Positions 8,053 through 18,113 of a stretch of DNA of 47,782 bases are shown here, piece after piece. The stretch comes from Bacteroidales bacterium (lineage in GTDB: Bacteria; Bacteroidota; Bacteroidia; Bacteroidales; Bacteroidaceae), in assembly GCA_004552155.1 (NCBI GenBank), contig SFPF01000003.1, positions 1-47,782 on the forward strand, given 5' to 3'. Below the pieces are notes generated by a model, which made no database searches, was not told the DNA's origin, and saw only the letters and a program-made list of their open reading frames with translations. The position numbers and the translations under genes are program-made. Position 1 is the first letter of the stretch; every line of letters starts with the position of its first letter.

Positions 8053-8952
8053 ATGAAAAGCTTTAATTCTCGTTTAAACCTTTCGGATTTGGCGGCACGG
8101 CAGACGGGCAGCCTTATTGATTGCGGGCTGTCGGAGGACGTTCTTGTTGTGGACCAGCTGAACGCGGGGCTGTTTTCGGAGCAAACCTTGCAGCTGGGTT
8201 TTATCGTTTACGTGTTGTGCAGTAAAGGCAGCGCCAATTTCACGCTCAATGCCAAGGCCTGCGAATTGCGGCCGGGCGACCTGCTGATTAGTTTCGGCAA
8301 CCAAAGGTTTAAGGATTGCCGCGCTTCGGAGGATTTCGAGGGGAAGATGATGCTTATTTCGCAGCAGTTTTCAAAGGATAGCATCGTGGGGCTGAAACAT
8401 CTCTGGCCCTATCTGCTGTTCCTCATGGAGCACCCCGTGCTGCACCTCGACGAGGCGGAGCAGAAATGGCTGTTCGATTGCTACGGCATTCTGATTAAAC
8501 GCTTGACGAACAGCCGCGGCCACCGTTTCCTGCGCGATTTTATCCTCTCGCTCAACAAGGCTTTCTATTTCGATATCTGCAACCTGCTTGGCTCGCGCCT
8601 GCCAGACGTTTCCAAAGAAGGCAAGAACCGCTCCTACATCCTTTTCGACCGCTTCATGCACTTGCTCTCTGATAATTTCCGCCGCGAGCGCAACGTGGCG
8701 TGGTACAGCGAGCAGCTCGGCATCACGCCCAAGCACCTCTCCGAGGTGGTGAAGAACGTGAGCGGCCGCACCGCCAGCTATTGGATTACGAGTTTCGTGT
8801 TGATGGAAATAAAGTCGCTCCTGCGCAACACGTCGTACTCTGTGAAGGAGATTGCCGACAAAATGAACTTTTCCAGCCAAAGCTTCTTAGGCAAATATTT
8901 CAAGAATGCCACCGGCATTTCGCCGTCGGAGTTTAGGCAGAGTAATGAATAG
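8053..8952 (+). CDS. AraC family transcriptional regulator
   Basis: A 299-residue protein. The N-terminal half has a cupin-like sensing fold, with a glycine-rich strand such as LRPGDLLISFGNQ near residue 80. The C-terminal half is the two-helix-turn-helix AraC/XylS DNA-binding domain: SEQLGITPKHLSEVVKNVSG followed by VKEIADKMNFSSQSFLGKYF and GISPSEFRQ. I start at ATG 8053; the frame is open further upstream only from a TTG. The next gene begins 21 bases after the stop and encodes a sensor-like kinase, so the pair is probably co-transcribed and may form one signalling unit. Confidence 0.88.
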   Translation: MKSFNSRLNLSDLAARQTGSLIDCGLSEDVLVVDQLNAGLFSEQTLQLGFIVYVLCSKGSANFTLNAKACELRPGDLLISFGNQRFKDCRASEDFEGKMMLISQQFSKDSIVGLKHLWPYLLFLMEHPVLHLDEAEQKWLFDCYGILIKRLTNSRGHRFLRDFILSLNKAFYFDICNLLGSRLPDVSKEGKNRSYILFDRFMHLLSDNFRRERNVAWYSEQLGITPKHLSEVVKNVSGRTASYWITSFVLMEIKSLLRNTSYSVKEIADKMNFSSQSFLGKYFKNATGISPSEFRQSNE

Positions 8953-8973
8953 TAAACACACATCTAATATATT

Positions 8974-10894
8974 ATGAAATTTCGCCATTTCGCTTCTTTT
9001 GCTTTGCTGCTAATATCCTTGGCGGCATGCCATAAAGGGCACGATTCTTCTGAGGATCGTGCCCTTACCGATAGTTTGCTGCACCAGACAGCAGACATTC
9101 TTTTCACCGACCCGCGCAAGGCCGACTCTTTGTATGCCGACATGCAACGGCAGGTGACGGACAGTTCCGCTTATCATCGCCTCGCGCTCTACCGCGCCAC
9201 TGCGGCGCAGCGCCTTGGAGACACCTTGGCTTTGGGTGAAGCGGGCAACCGAGTGCTGCGCTGGGCAGTGGCGAATGACTCCGACCTCGCGGGACAGGTG
9301 TGGAACCACCGCGCCGTGGGCGAAATCCTTTACGGTCGTCCCGACTCGGCTTATGCGTGCCTCACCAAGGCCTTCGATTATATGAATTGCAGCCGCAAGA
9401 CGAAGAGTCTGCTGCCCGTCTGCATCAACCTTGCCGACATGGCGCAGAAAAAGGGCGATATTACCAAGTCAGCCTATTATTATCACTACACGCTGCTGCT
9501 TGCCGACTCGCTCAACGTGCCCAATATCTACGGCGCAGTCTATGCCGGACTGGCGCAGACGTACCTCGAACTGGGCAACTTCCGCGAAGTGAGCCGTTTC
9601 CTCGACCTCGCGGAGCATTACATCGACAAAGAGCCGATACAGACGCGCTTGTTCTACTACATGACGCGTGGCAACTGCATGTACTACGAGCACCGTTACG
9701 AGGAGGCGCGTCGCAGCTTCGATGTATCTTACGAACTGGCTTCGGGTTTTAATGACGACTTGCTGCTGCTTCAAGTGGAGTCGAATCTTACGGAGGTAAA
9801 TGGCTTTTGCCGACCCCGGTATCCGCTTTTACGTGGAAAGCCTTAACGAAGATTTGAAGATGGCAGAACACCCTGAATTAGTAGAGACCCACGCCATCGA
9901 ACCGGCAAAAGATGATGTAAAATTCTGTCCGCCACGCTACATCTCGCTCCACTATCGCCGCCTCGCCGAGCATTTCGCCAACCACGGACGCTGGGAAAAG
10001 GCATATAGATATGGCCGTCTTGCAGAAAGCTATGCTGACTCTGTGCGCAACCGCCAGATGGTGAGCAGCGTGATAGAAATGGAACAGCGTTACGAGCGCG
10101 ACACCACCTATCTCAGCCAGCGTTTTCTCATTGCCGACTATCTTGTCGTGGGGCTGCTCTCGGTGGCCGTTATTGCGCTGGTCTTTCTTTTTGCTTTTCT
10201 GTGGTGGCAGCGGCGTGCGGAGATCCGCTTCAAGCAGCAGCGCGAGGTGGTGGCGCATCTGCGCATGGGCATCGTGCGCAACCGCTTGTCGCCGCACTAT
10301 ATTTCCAACGTGCTCGGCACGCTTGTGCCCAAGATCCGCCAGTATCCCGAGTTGGCAGATACTACGGATTTGCTCATCGACGTGCTGCGCGGCAACCTTA
10401 TGGCCTCGGCTCAGGAATGCGTTGCGCTGGAAGACGAGATAGCCCTCGTGCGGGATTATGTGCAGTTGCACGAATATACCCACAACCCCTCACCTACGGT
10501 GGTGTGGAAGATTGACGAAAGCATCGACCGCTCGCGCCCCGTGCCTTCCATGTGCCTTGAAATTCCTGTAGAGAATGCTTTGAAGCACGCTTTTCCGCAG
10601 CCCTCGGCTGGGGACACTATTGAGATTTGTATCGGTGAGGAAGACGGCGCGATAGTCATCAGCGTGGCCGACAACGGTTGCGGCTGCGGCGCTGCGGGCG
10701 TGAAGCGCACGGGACGCGACACGGGTTCGGGCTTGCGAATGCTCGGCGCAATCATCGCCTTGATGAACGAAAAGAATCGCCAGCCTGCCTCCTTTGAACT
10801 CGTCAATGCCGCCGGCGGGCAGTCGGGCACCACGGTGCGCTTCCGCTTCCCGAAAGACTATTCCCTTGAAAATCAATCACCCCCTCCGTTTTGA
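8974..10894 (+). pseudogene. TPR lipoprotein sensor histidine kinase (LytS-like), frameshifted by one base
   Basis: The N-terminus is a lipoprotein signal (LLLISLAACHKG, lipobox Cys near residue 19). TPR-like helices follow (ADMAQKKGDITKSAYYYHYT), then a membrane segment (LVVGLLSVAVIALVFLFAF, near 10140-10200) and a His_kinase domain with H-box RLSPHYISNVL. The HATPase has N-box IPVENALKHAF and glycine boxes DNGCGCG and GSGLRMLG. Frame 1 runs 8974 to about 9797 and frame 2 continues to 10894. Removing one A from the run at 9798-9800 restores TEVMAFADPGIRFYV, so a single extra base explains the break. It could be a sequencing error or an on/off slippage site. Adjacent to the AraC regulator; no LytTR response regulator is nearby. 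Confidence 0.8.
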
Positions 10895-10898
10895 GTGA

Positions 10899-10926
10899 GT
10901 AGGGGCATTTCGCAAAACGCCTCTAC
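10899..10926. repeat. GTAGGGGC hairpin, second copy
   Basis: GTAGGGGC pairs with GCCTCTAC (one G-T pair) around an ATTTCGCAAAAC loop. Closely related to 5058-5085. Here no T run follows. Confidence 0.5.
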
Positions 10927-10954
10927 ACGTGAAACTTCAAAAAATAAACTAACA

Positions 10955-11009
10955 AAAAAAAGACCTCGGGTTGCGCGGCGCATTGCCGGCGCAACCCGAG
11001 GTTTTTTTA
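10955..11009. terminator. Bidirectional terminator between convergent genes
   Basis: Fourteen-base stem ACCTCGGGTTGCGC (10963-10976) pairs perfectly with 10989-11002. A run of A precedes it and seven T follow, so it can serve both the kinase gene and the convergent exported-protein gene. Confidence 0.9.
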
Positions 11010-11029
11010 TCGGTTTAGGGGTTCGCTGA

Positions 11030-13168
11030 TTAGCGGATCACCTTCTTGCCGTTGATGATGTTGAAGCCCTTGGCGGGAGCAGCGAGACGGCGGCCGTCGA
11101 TGCTGTAAATCACATCGGCGTTCGTGTTGGCAGGAGCGGCTTCGAGGCTATTGATGCCTGTGAGCGTACTTTCGCCGTCCCAGCTGTAGTCCGTTACGTT
11201 CTTCACGCCCGGAACGCTGAAATACTTCTCAATCGTAGTCCAAGAGGTTGAGGTTGGTGCGAACCTTCGAGCCGCTGGGCAGGGCAACGGGTACGTTGAT
11301 GTCGCCTGCGGAGATAGCGAGGTTGCTGGCAATTGCGCCTTCCGTTCCAGCTACGTACTTATTGTTGTTGTAGAAACCGGAAATTTCACCTTTCACCCAA
11401 GCCTTGCCTTCAACCTTGCCGCTGAAATACTGCACGTCGGCAGGCGTGTAAGGCTTAGCGAGCGTGCCTTCGCCTTCGATGAAGAAGAGGTCGATCGGCA
11501 TCGATAGTGGCAACCGTTTCGTCGCTTGAAGAGTAAGTAATGGTGCCTTCATAGTTGGTTCCCAGGGCGTATTCGTATTCTTCCTGTCCGGGCATCACGG
11601 CAACCGTGTCGGCGGCCCATGCCGACGGCCGTGACGTTGTACTGCTTCGTGGTGTCGAAGATGAAGTCGGTAAGCACGCCGAAGTTGTCGCGCAGCGTGA
11701 TAGACCCATCGCCGTCGGTAAGGGAGATGTTGTTCTTGCTGTCGAGCGCATCGCTTTCAAATGTCATTTCGGAGAGCTTAACGAGCACGTTTTCATATTT
11801 CTTCTGATTGGCAACCAGCTCGTTAATCGTTGCAGCAACGGGCGTTACCTCGTTGCCCTCGCTCGTTACGCTTACGCCCGTAAGGTCAAGGTCTTTCAAC
11901 TCGGTGAGGTTGTTGTAAGAAACGAGATTGGCAGCAATCGTACCGCTGATCTTGTCGCCTGCTTTGTAGGGAGAAGCCGTTCCATAGAGCAGCGTGCCGT
12001 CGGTACCGTCGGATACATAGGTGCTTGTGCCGGCGGTGCCCGTTACAAGGAGGTTGGTGAAGGTGAACTTCACAGCCGTAGCCGATGCCGTAGCATTTTC
12101 TTTCAGCTGTGCAATCGTGGTGTATTCGGGAACAACCACTTCCGACTCGGTCGTAACTTCGCCCTTGCCTTTCAGCTCGAAATTCTTCACTTCCCAAGTG
12201 CCTGCCAGTTCGGCAGAGCTGGTGTAAACGAAGGCAATCTGCATCTTCTTGCCCACGTAAGCGGAGAGGTCTGCGGTGATGCCGTCTGTAAACGCCCAGC
12301 CCGTGCCGCTTGCGCGTGCAGAGAGGGTGAGGTCGGTCCAGGTGTCCGTACCCACTTCCTTAACTTTCACGGAAGTATAGGTAGATACGTTTTCAGCGCT
12401 GGTGAAGAAGTTGGCGGCTTCGCTGAACGAGAGCGTCAGAGCCGTAGCGTTGGTGCAGTCGAATTTGGGTGAAACAAGCCAGCCTTCAGAGGCATAATTC
12501 GTTTTGTTAACATAGGCAGAAGCCTTCATGCCGTTGCGAGAATCAAACTTCCAAATGTAAGTCGTGCCTTCAGGCAGTACCTTGTTTTCAATGGTAAATG
12601 CGCCTTGGTTCGTGCCGAACGTTTCGGAGTAAAGCGTGATGTCTTCATCGGGCGTTTCGCCGCCGCCGTTTTCAAGGTCGGCAGCAGTGTAAGCAGTTAC
12701 AGACGAGAAGGCAAACTGACCGGCTTTCGTTGCGCCGTCAGTGCCGTACACGGCCTTTTCGCCCACGCCAAATATGATATTCTGCGCATCGCCTTCCCAA
12801 ATTACATTTCCGTTATCCACGTCATGGGTTACAGTACCTTCGGAAGGAGACAATTCGGCCCATCTTTTTTTACCTTGCGCAGAGATGTGGAACACCAGTT
12901 TCTTGATGTTCTCCTGACTGTTGCTCACCAGCACCATGTTCTTTGCGTAAGAACGAAAATCCAGGGAAGTCGCATTCACCGTGGGCTTACTGCTGCCGGT
13001 TTCCTTGCTTGCGCTAATGGTGTAGTTACCAGAGGTCAGGCTGATAGACTGCGCTTCTTCTACAACGCCAGTCCAGTCGCTTTGACCGCTCCATGTGATC
13101 TCCGTTTGCGCCATCAATGCGAGGCAGCATGCGAAGAACGAGAGGAAAGAAAGTAAAAGTTTCTTCAT
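11030..13168 (-). pseudogene. Exported multidomain protein (choice-of-anchor J, OB-like, Ig-like, DUF6359-like), broken three times
   Basis: Starts at ATG 13168 with a signal peptide (KKLLLSFLSFFACCLALMAQ). Domains follow in order: an N-terminal beta region; a choice-of-anchor J-like lectin fold (ETFGTNQGAFTIENK to WEVKNFELKG); OB-like domains (FTFTNLLVTGTAGTSTYVSD); a bacterial Ig-like strand (TYSSSDETVATIDAD); a DUF6359-like domain (GTLAKPYTPADVQYF); and the tail YSIDGRRLAAPAKGFNIINGKK typical of Bacteroidales exoproteins. Breaks: an extra G in the run at 11616-11618; a junction near 11495-11505 between the Ig-like strand and DUF6359; and a junction near 11232-11242 where about 12-17 residues seem lost. 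Probably a surface binding protein; ligand unknown. Confidence 0.72.
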
Positions 13169-13217
13169 AATTGTTTTGAATTTATAGGTTAGTAGATAAA
13201 AATGAATTTTCTTACTG

Positions 13218-13250
13218 CAAAAGTAGGCATTTATCTTCATCGGTTGCAAA
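13218..13250 (-). promoter_or_regulatory. Promoter of the exported multidomain protein
   Basis: On the minus strand TTTG (13247-13250) is followed after 21 bases by TACTTTTG (13218-13225). This fits the Bacteroidetes -33/-7 consensus in sequence and spacing. The start codon is about 50 bases downstream. Confidence 0.75.
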
Positions 13251-13308
13251 GAAAAACCTGTTAAGTTTGTGCAAAACTATCAATTTGTCATGCCCGAGGC
13301 GTAAAAAC

Positions 13309-13342
13309 GGAAAAAGGTTCCGCGTTTTTGCACGCAGAACCT
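13309..13342 (-). terminator. Terminator of tRNA-Gln
   Basis: On the minus strand GGTTCTGCG (complement of 13333-13341) pairs with CGCGGAACC (complement of 13316-13324), with one mismatch, followed by TTTTT. Confidence 0.7.
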
Positions 13343-13356
13343 CTTTTCCTTAACTG

Positions 13357-13428
13357 TTGTTCCACTCCGACTCGAACGGGGACTGAGAGAACCAAAAACT
13401 CTAGTGCTAACCATTACACCATGGAACA
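13357..13428 (-). tRNA. tRNA-Gln (TTG)
   Basis: On the minus strand the acceptor TGTTCCA pairs with TGGAACA. The D arm is GTGTAATGGTTAGCAC, the anticodon stem AGAG/CTCT encloses loop TTTTGGT (anticodon TTG), and the T arm contains GTTCGAGTC. No encoded CCA. Confidence 0.93.
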
Positions 13429-13556
13429 AACAAATCGTCATTCTCCACGAACGACGGTGCAAAATTACAAAGTTATTTTGAATTTCCAAGGTTTCGGGGC
13501 AAATTATTACGTAAGCCCCGCCAATTTTCCCTCCGCACATACAATATTAATATAAA

Positions 13557-13592
13557 GCGGGCGCAGCAAATCAATGCCGCGCCCGCCGAAGA
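13557..13592 (-). terminator. Terminator of the pyruvate:ferredoxin oxidoreductase gene
   Basis: GCGGGCGCAGC (13557-13567) pairs with GCCGCGCCCGC (13576-13586) with one mismatch. On the minus strand it is followed by TTTATATT, 25-60 bases past the stop codon. Confidence 0.75.
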
Positions 13593-13616
13593 GAGGGTTA
13601 TGGGATAAGACGGAGA

Positions 13617-16600
13617 TTAGAGGCTCCAGTCTTCCTGAGTCTTGCGCACATAACTCTGGTAACGCTTCTTGGCGGCAGCCTCCGTGGCGGCGAAGAGTTC
13701 GTCGGCCTCGGCGGGGAATGCCTTTTTCAGAGAGAGGAAGCGCACCTCGCCGGCGAGGTAGTCCTGGAACTTGCTCCAATCGGGCTCCTTGGAGTCGAGG
13801 GTGAAGGGGTTCTTGCCCTCGTCGGCCAGAGCGGGGTTGTAGCGCCAGAGGTGCCAGTAACCGCATTCTACGGCGCGGCGTTCCTCTTCCTGGCTGCGAC
13901 CCATGCCGCCCTTGATCTTCAAGCCGTGGTTGATACAGGGAGCGTAGGCGATGATGAGCGAAGGACCGTGGTAAGCCTCGGCTTCCTTGATGGCTTTGAG
14001 GCATTGTGCCTGGTCGGCGCCCATAGCCACCTGTGCCACATATACGTAGCCGTAAGTAGCCTGCATCAGGCCGAGGTCCTTCTTCGTGACGCGCTTGCCG
14101 CTGGCAGCAAACTGTGCGATGGCACCGATAGGCGTGGCCTTGGAAGCCTGGCCGCCGGTGTTGGAGTAAACCTCCGTGTCGAGCACGAGAATGTTTACGT
14201 CCTCGCCGCTGGCAAGCACGTGATCGAGACCGCCGTAGCCAATGTCGTAGCTTGCGCCGTCGCCGCCGATGATCCACTGGCTGCGCTTGGTGAGGAAGTG
14301 CGTGAGTTCTTCAAGTTGCTTGCAAACGGGGCAACCCTTGGCTGCGCTCTCATGGATAAACGGCACGAGCTTTTCGGCTGCTGCGCGGCTGCCTTCGGCA
14401 TCGTTCTGAGCGGCAATCCATTCCTTAGCGGCTTCCTTGTAAGCCTCGGAAGCGTGGTCGCTGGCAATCATCTCTTCAAGCAGAGCCTGGATGCGGGCGC
14501 GCATCTTCTTGTTGGCGAGTACCATACCCATGCCAAATTCGCAGAAGTCCTCGAAGAGCGAGTTAGCCCAAGCGGGACCCTGACCCTTTTCGTTGGTGGT
14601 GTAAGGCGTAGAGGGGATAGAGCCGGAATAGATAGAGGAGCAACCCGTGGCGTTGGCAATCATCTGACGGTCGCCGAAGGAACTCGAAGAGCGGGGTGGC
14701 GAACTGGGAGTTCTTCGGATTGAGTTTCACGTCTACCTTGTCCTGCTTCGTGCCAACCTGCTTTACGCAGTAATCCCAGTTGTCGGCCTCAGGCAGTTCG
14801 CCTTCGAGGGGCACCATGGTGAGCGCCTTGTTGCCGCGCATACCCGGGCAGACATCGGCGCAGTTGCCGCAACCGAGGCAGTCCAAAACGTCTACCTGCA
14901 TACGGAAGTGCATGCCCTTCAACGTGGCGGGGGCTTTCATTTCGAGCGTGGGGGCAGAGAAGCCTTTGAGTTCTTCCTCGTCGAGGACGAACGGACGGAT
15001 GGCAGCATGGGGACATACGAAGGAACACTTGTTGCACTGGATACAGTTTTCCGAGTTCCAGGTCGGCACGAAGGCAGCAACGCCGCGCTTCTCATAGGCG
15101 GCAGTGCCCTGCTGCCAAGTGCCGTCGACGCTCACCTTGTAGGCGCTGACGGGCAGGAGGTCGCCGTTCTGGGCGTTGATGGGGCGCACGAGGTCGGAGA
15201 TGAAGGCCGGTTCGTCGCGAACGATCTTCTCGTCCTCGGGAAGCGTAGCCCAAGCGGGGTCGATAACGAGTTGCTTGTACTCGCCGCCGCGGTCAACAGC
15301 CTGATAGTTCTTATTCACAACGTCTTCGCCCTTCTTGCCATACGACTTGACGATGAATTTCTTCATCTGCTCAACGGCGAGGTCAACGGGGATCACTTCC
15401 GTGATGCGGAAGAAGGCCGACTGGAGAATGGTGTTCGTGCGGTTGCCGAGGCCGATTTCCTGTGCAATCTTCGTGGCGTTGATGTAGTAGACCGTAATGT
15501 TGTGCTCGGCAAAGTAGCGCTTGGCGTTGTTGGGCAGGTTCTTTGCCAACTCCTCGCCCTCCCAGATGGTGTTGAGGAGGAAGGTGCCGTTGTCGCGCAG
15601 GCCGCGCAGCACGTCGTACATGTGCAGATATGCCTGAACGTGGCAAGCCACGAAGTTCGGGGTCTTAATCTGATAGGTAGAGCGGATGGGCGTGTCGCCG
15701 AAGCGGAGGTGCGAGCAGGTGAAGCCGCCCGACTTCTTCGAGTCGTAGGAGAAGTAGGCCTGGCAATACTTGTCGGTGTTGTCGCCGATAATCTTCACGG
15801 AGTTCTTATTGGCACCCACCGTACCGTCTGCGCCGAGGCCGTAGAACTTGGCTTCGAAGATGCCTTCGCCGCCGAGTGCCATTTCCTTTTCGAGGGGCAG
15901 GGAGCGGAACGTCACGTCGTCCACGATGCCCACGGTGAAGTGGTCCTTCGGCTCGTTGAGGGCGAGGTTTTCGTAGACGGAGATAATCATTGTGGGCGTG
16001 GTGTCGCAAGAGCCGAGACCGTAGCGTCCGCCGACGATGAGGGGACGGTTCTCCTCGTTGTAGAAAGCGTCCTTCACGTCGAGGTAGAGCGGTTCGCCGT
16101 TAGCGCCGGGTTCTTTCGTGCGGTCGAGCACGGCAATGCGCTTGCACGTCTTGGGCACGGCGGCGAGGAGGTGCTTGGGCGAGAAGGGGCGATAGAGGTG
16201 CACGCTGACCATGCCGACCTTTTCGCCCTTGGCGTTGAGATAGTCGATGGCCTCGCGGGCAGCCTCGGTCACGGAGCCCATGCAGATGATGACGCGCTCG
16301 GCGTCTTCTGCGCCGTAATAGCTGAAGAGTTTGTACTCGCGGCCCGTAATCTTGCTCACGGCTGCCATATATTTCTCCACGATGGCGGGCACGGCATCGT
16401 AGTATTCGTTGCAAACCTCGCGGTGTGCGAAGAACGTTTCGGGGTTCTCGGCCATGCCTCGTGCTTCGGGGTGCTCGGGCGTGAGGGCGCGGTTGCGGAA
16501 CTCGCTCACCTTGTCCATCGGAACGAGGGGGCGGATGTCTTCCATATCCATCTCCTCAATCTTCTGATACTCGTGGGAGGTGCGGAAACCGTCGAAGAAG

Positions 16601-17109
16601 TTGATAAACGGCACGCGGCTTTCGAGGGCAGCGAGATGGGCAACGGCAGAAAGGTCCATGACTTCCTGCACAGAGCCTTCGCAGAGCATGGCAAAGCCCG
16701 TCTGGCGGCATGCCATGACATCGCTGTGGTCGCCGAAGATACAGAGCGAGTGCGTGGCAAGGGTGCGGGCCGATACGTGGAACACGCAGGGCAGCAACTC
16801 GCCGGCAATCTTGTACATGTTGGGAATCATCAGCAGCAAGCCCTGAGAGGCGGTGAAAGTAGTGGTGAGCGCACCTGCCTGCAGCGAACCGTGAACGGCA
16901 CCGGCGGCACCGCCTTCCGACTGCATTTCCTGTACTTTCACCGTGTCGCCAAAGAGGTTCTTGCGACCTTGGGCTGACCATTCGTCTACGTGCTCTGCCA
17001 TAGGCGAAGAGGGCGTAATGGGATAGATGGCAGCAACTTCCGAGAACATATACGCGATATGCGCAGCGGCTTGGTTGCCATCACAAGTGATAAACTTTTT
17101 GTTTGCCAT
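13617..17109 (-). pseudogene. nifJ: Pyruvate:ferredoxin (flavodoxin) oxidoreductase, interrupted by an out-of-frame deletion
   Basis: Cytosolic TPP/Fe-S enzyme converting pyruvate and CoA to acetyl-CoA, CO2 and reduced ferredoxin, central to anaerobic energy metabolism. The order is domain I (AAIYPITPSSPMAEHVDEWS), domain II, the gamma domain (LGADGTVGANKNSVKIIGDN), two ferredoxin motifs CIQCNKCSFVCP and CLGCGNCADVCP, then the TPP domain (IIGGDGASYDIGYGGLDHVL). The first frame ends its homology at FATPLFEF near 14680 and the second resumes at DRQMIANATGCSS. The roughly 19-20 residues normally between them, including the conserved SGACAGCGET cysteine motif that ligates the proximal cluster, are missing with a frame change. 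An intact enzyme would be about 1,190 residues. Starts at ATG 17109, 41 bases after the Rpn-type gene; no clear own promoter box. Confidence 0.88.
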
Positions 17110-17150
17110 AATTATTTAATAAGTAAGTATATATGGTTAGATATGATTTT

Positions 17151-18095
17151 TTACTTCAATGCGGTGATGTCGGCAGATGAAAGCCCGGTGGCTTTCGTGA
17201 TGCTCTCAACCGGCAGATGCATCGCCAATAATTGCTTGGCGATTTCGATGGCTTTGGCGCGTTCGCCTTCTGCCTGTCCTTTTGCAAGCCCTTCGGCAAG
17301 GCCTTCCGCACGACCTTCCGCACGACCCTCCGCACGTCCTTCCTCTCGTCCTTCGGCCCTGCCTTTCTCCTCCGCGCTGTCGATGCAGTTCTTCACATCG
17401 CGGAAGGCTTTGAGGCTGTCCTCGTAGTGGCGAAGCTCGGCAGGGGTGAAGTGGGCGATTTCCGCCTCCTTGAACACGCGGTCGAACACCTTATCGCACA
17501 GTTCCTTGGGCTGGCGCTCCAGGCGCGAGAGATTTTTCAGGACGAAGAGCCACTTGTCGTAGCACGTCTCCAACTTATCAAGCGGCTTGTCAAACTTGGC
17601 TATCTCGACGTACTTGAAGGTGAGCTTGTCGTTGAACACGCGGTGCGTCTTCTTGTCGAGCAGCCCCACGTCGTGGTGTATGTCCTCCTCGGCAAAGGCG
17701 GCCTCCTGCAAATCGTAGTTAAGCAAAGCCACCACGTAGACGTGCTGCAGCTGAAAGTCCCACGCGGAGCCTTTCGGTGCCTGCTCGCGGATGGGGAAGG
17801 TGGCGTAGTAGAGCGAGCGGTCCTTGAAATACGTCTGGTAGGCGTTCTGCATCTCCACGATAAACTTCTCGCCGCGCTCGTTCTCGCAATATACGTCGAA
17901 GATTGCCTTGCGCTCCGCATAAACGTCGCCCACGTGCTCGCTGTTGAGGTACGTCACGTCACGAACCACCTGCTCGCCGTCGAAGAGGGCGTTGAGGAAG
18001 TCGATAAGCAGCATCTTGTTGGGCTTCTTGCCGAAGATGCGCTTAAACCCGAAATCGGTCAAAAGGCTGATATATTTTTCTTCTGCGGGACGCAT
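17151..18095 (-). CDS. Rpn family / PD-(D/E)XK nuclease family transposase-like protein
   Basis: A 314-residue protein. The N-terminus LTDFGFKRIFGKKPNKMLLIDFLN is the hallmark of the Rpn/PDDEXK_2 family. The catalytic core follows: a conserved acidic residue in KAIFDVYCENERGEKFIVEMQ near residues 65-85, the D...E-x-Q pattern of the PD-(D/E)XK fold. Rpn proteins nick DNA and promote RecA-independent recombination in E. coli; true transposition is doubtful. The C-terminus contains an EGRAEG repeat tract followed by KAIEIAKQLLAMHLPVESI, a helix seen in this family. Seventeen bases separate it from the upstream ATPase gene. Confidence 0.85.
   Translation of the reverse strand: MRPAEEKYISLLTDFGFKRIFGKKPNKMLLIDFLNALFDGEQVVRDVTYLNSEHVGDVYAERKAIFDVYCENERGEKFIVEMQNAYQTYFKDRSLYYATFPIREQAPKGSAWDFQLQHVYVVALLNYDLQEAAFAEEDIHHDVGLLDKKTHRVFNDKLTFKYVEIAKFDKPLDKLETCYDKWLFVLKNLSRLERQPKELCDKVFDRVFKEAEIAHFTPAELRHYEDSLKAFRDVKNCIDSAEEKGRAEGREEGRAEGRAEGRAEGLAEGLAKGQAEGERAKAIEIAKQLLAMHLPVESITKATGLSSADITALK
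17270..17366 (-). repeat. In-frame RAEG-type tandem repeat in the Rpn-like gene
   Basis: Codes for about eight (R/L/A)-(A/E)-EG tetrapeptides, a 12-bp degenerate tandem repeat. Unit gain or loss keeps the reading frame, so length variation between strains is expected. Confidence 0.7.
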
Positions 18096-18113
18096 TAAGG
18101 ATGCATAATTATT

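Noticed and set aside
14908..16977. A 689-codon frame on the plus strand over nifJ
   Set aside because: Antisense shadow; the minus strand encodes recognisable oxidoreductase domains and Fe-S motifs.
17151..18095. Insertion sequence with a transposase
   Set aside because: The protein is Rpn/PD-(D/E)XK-like but I find no terminal inverted repeats or target duplications at its borders.
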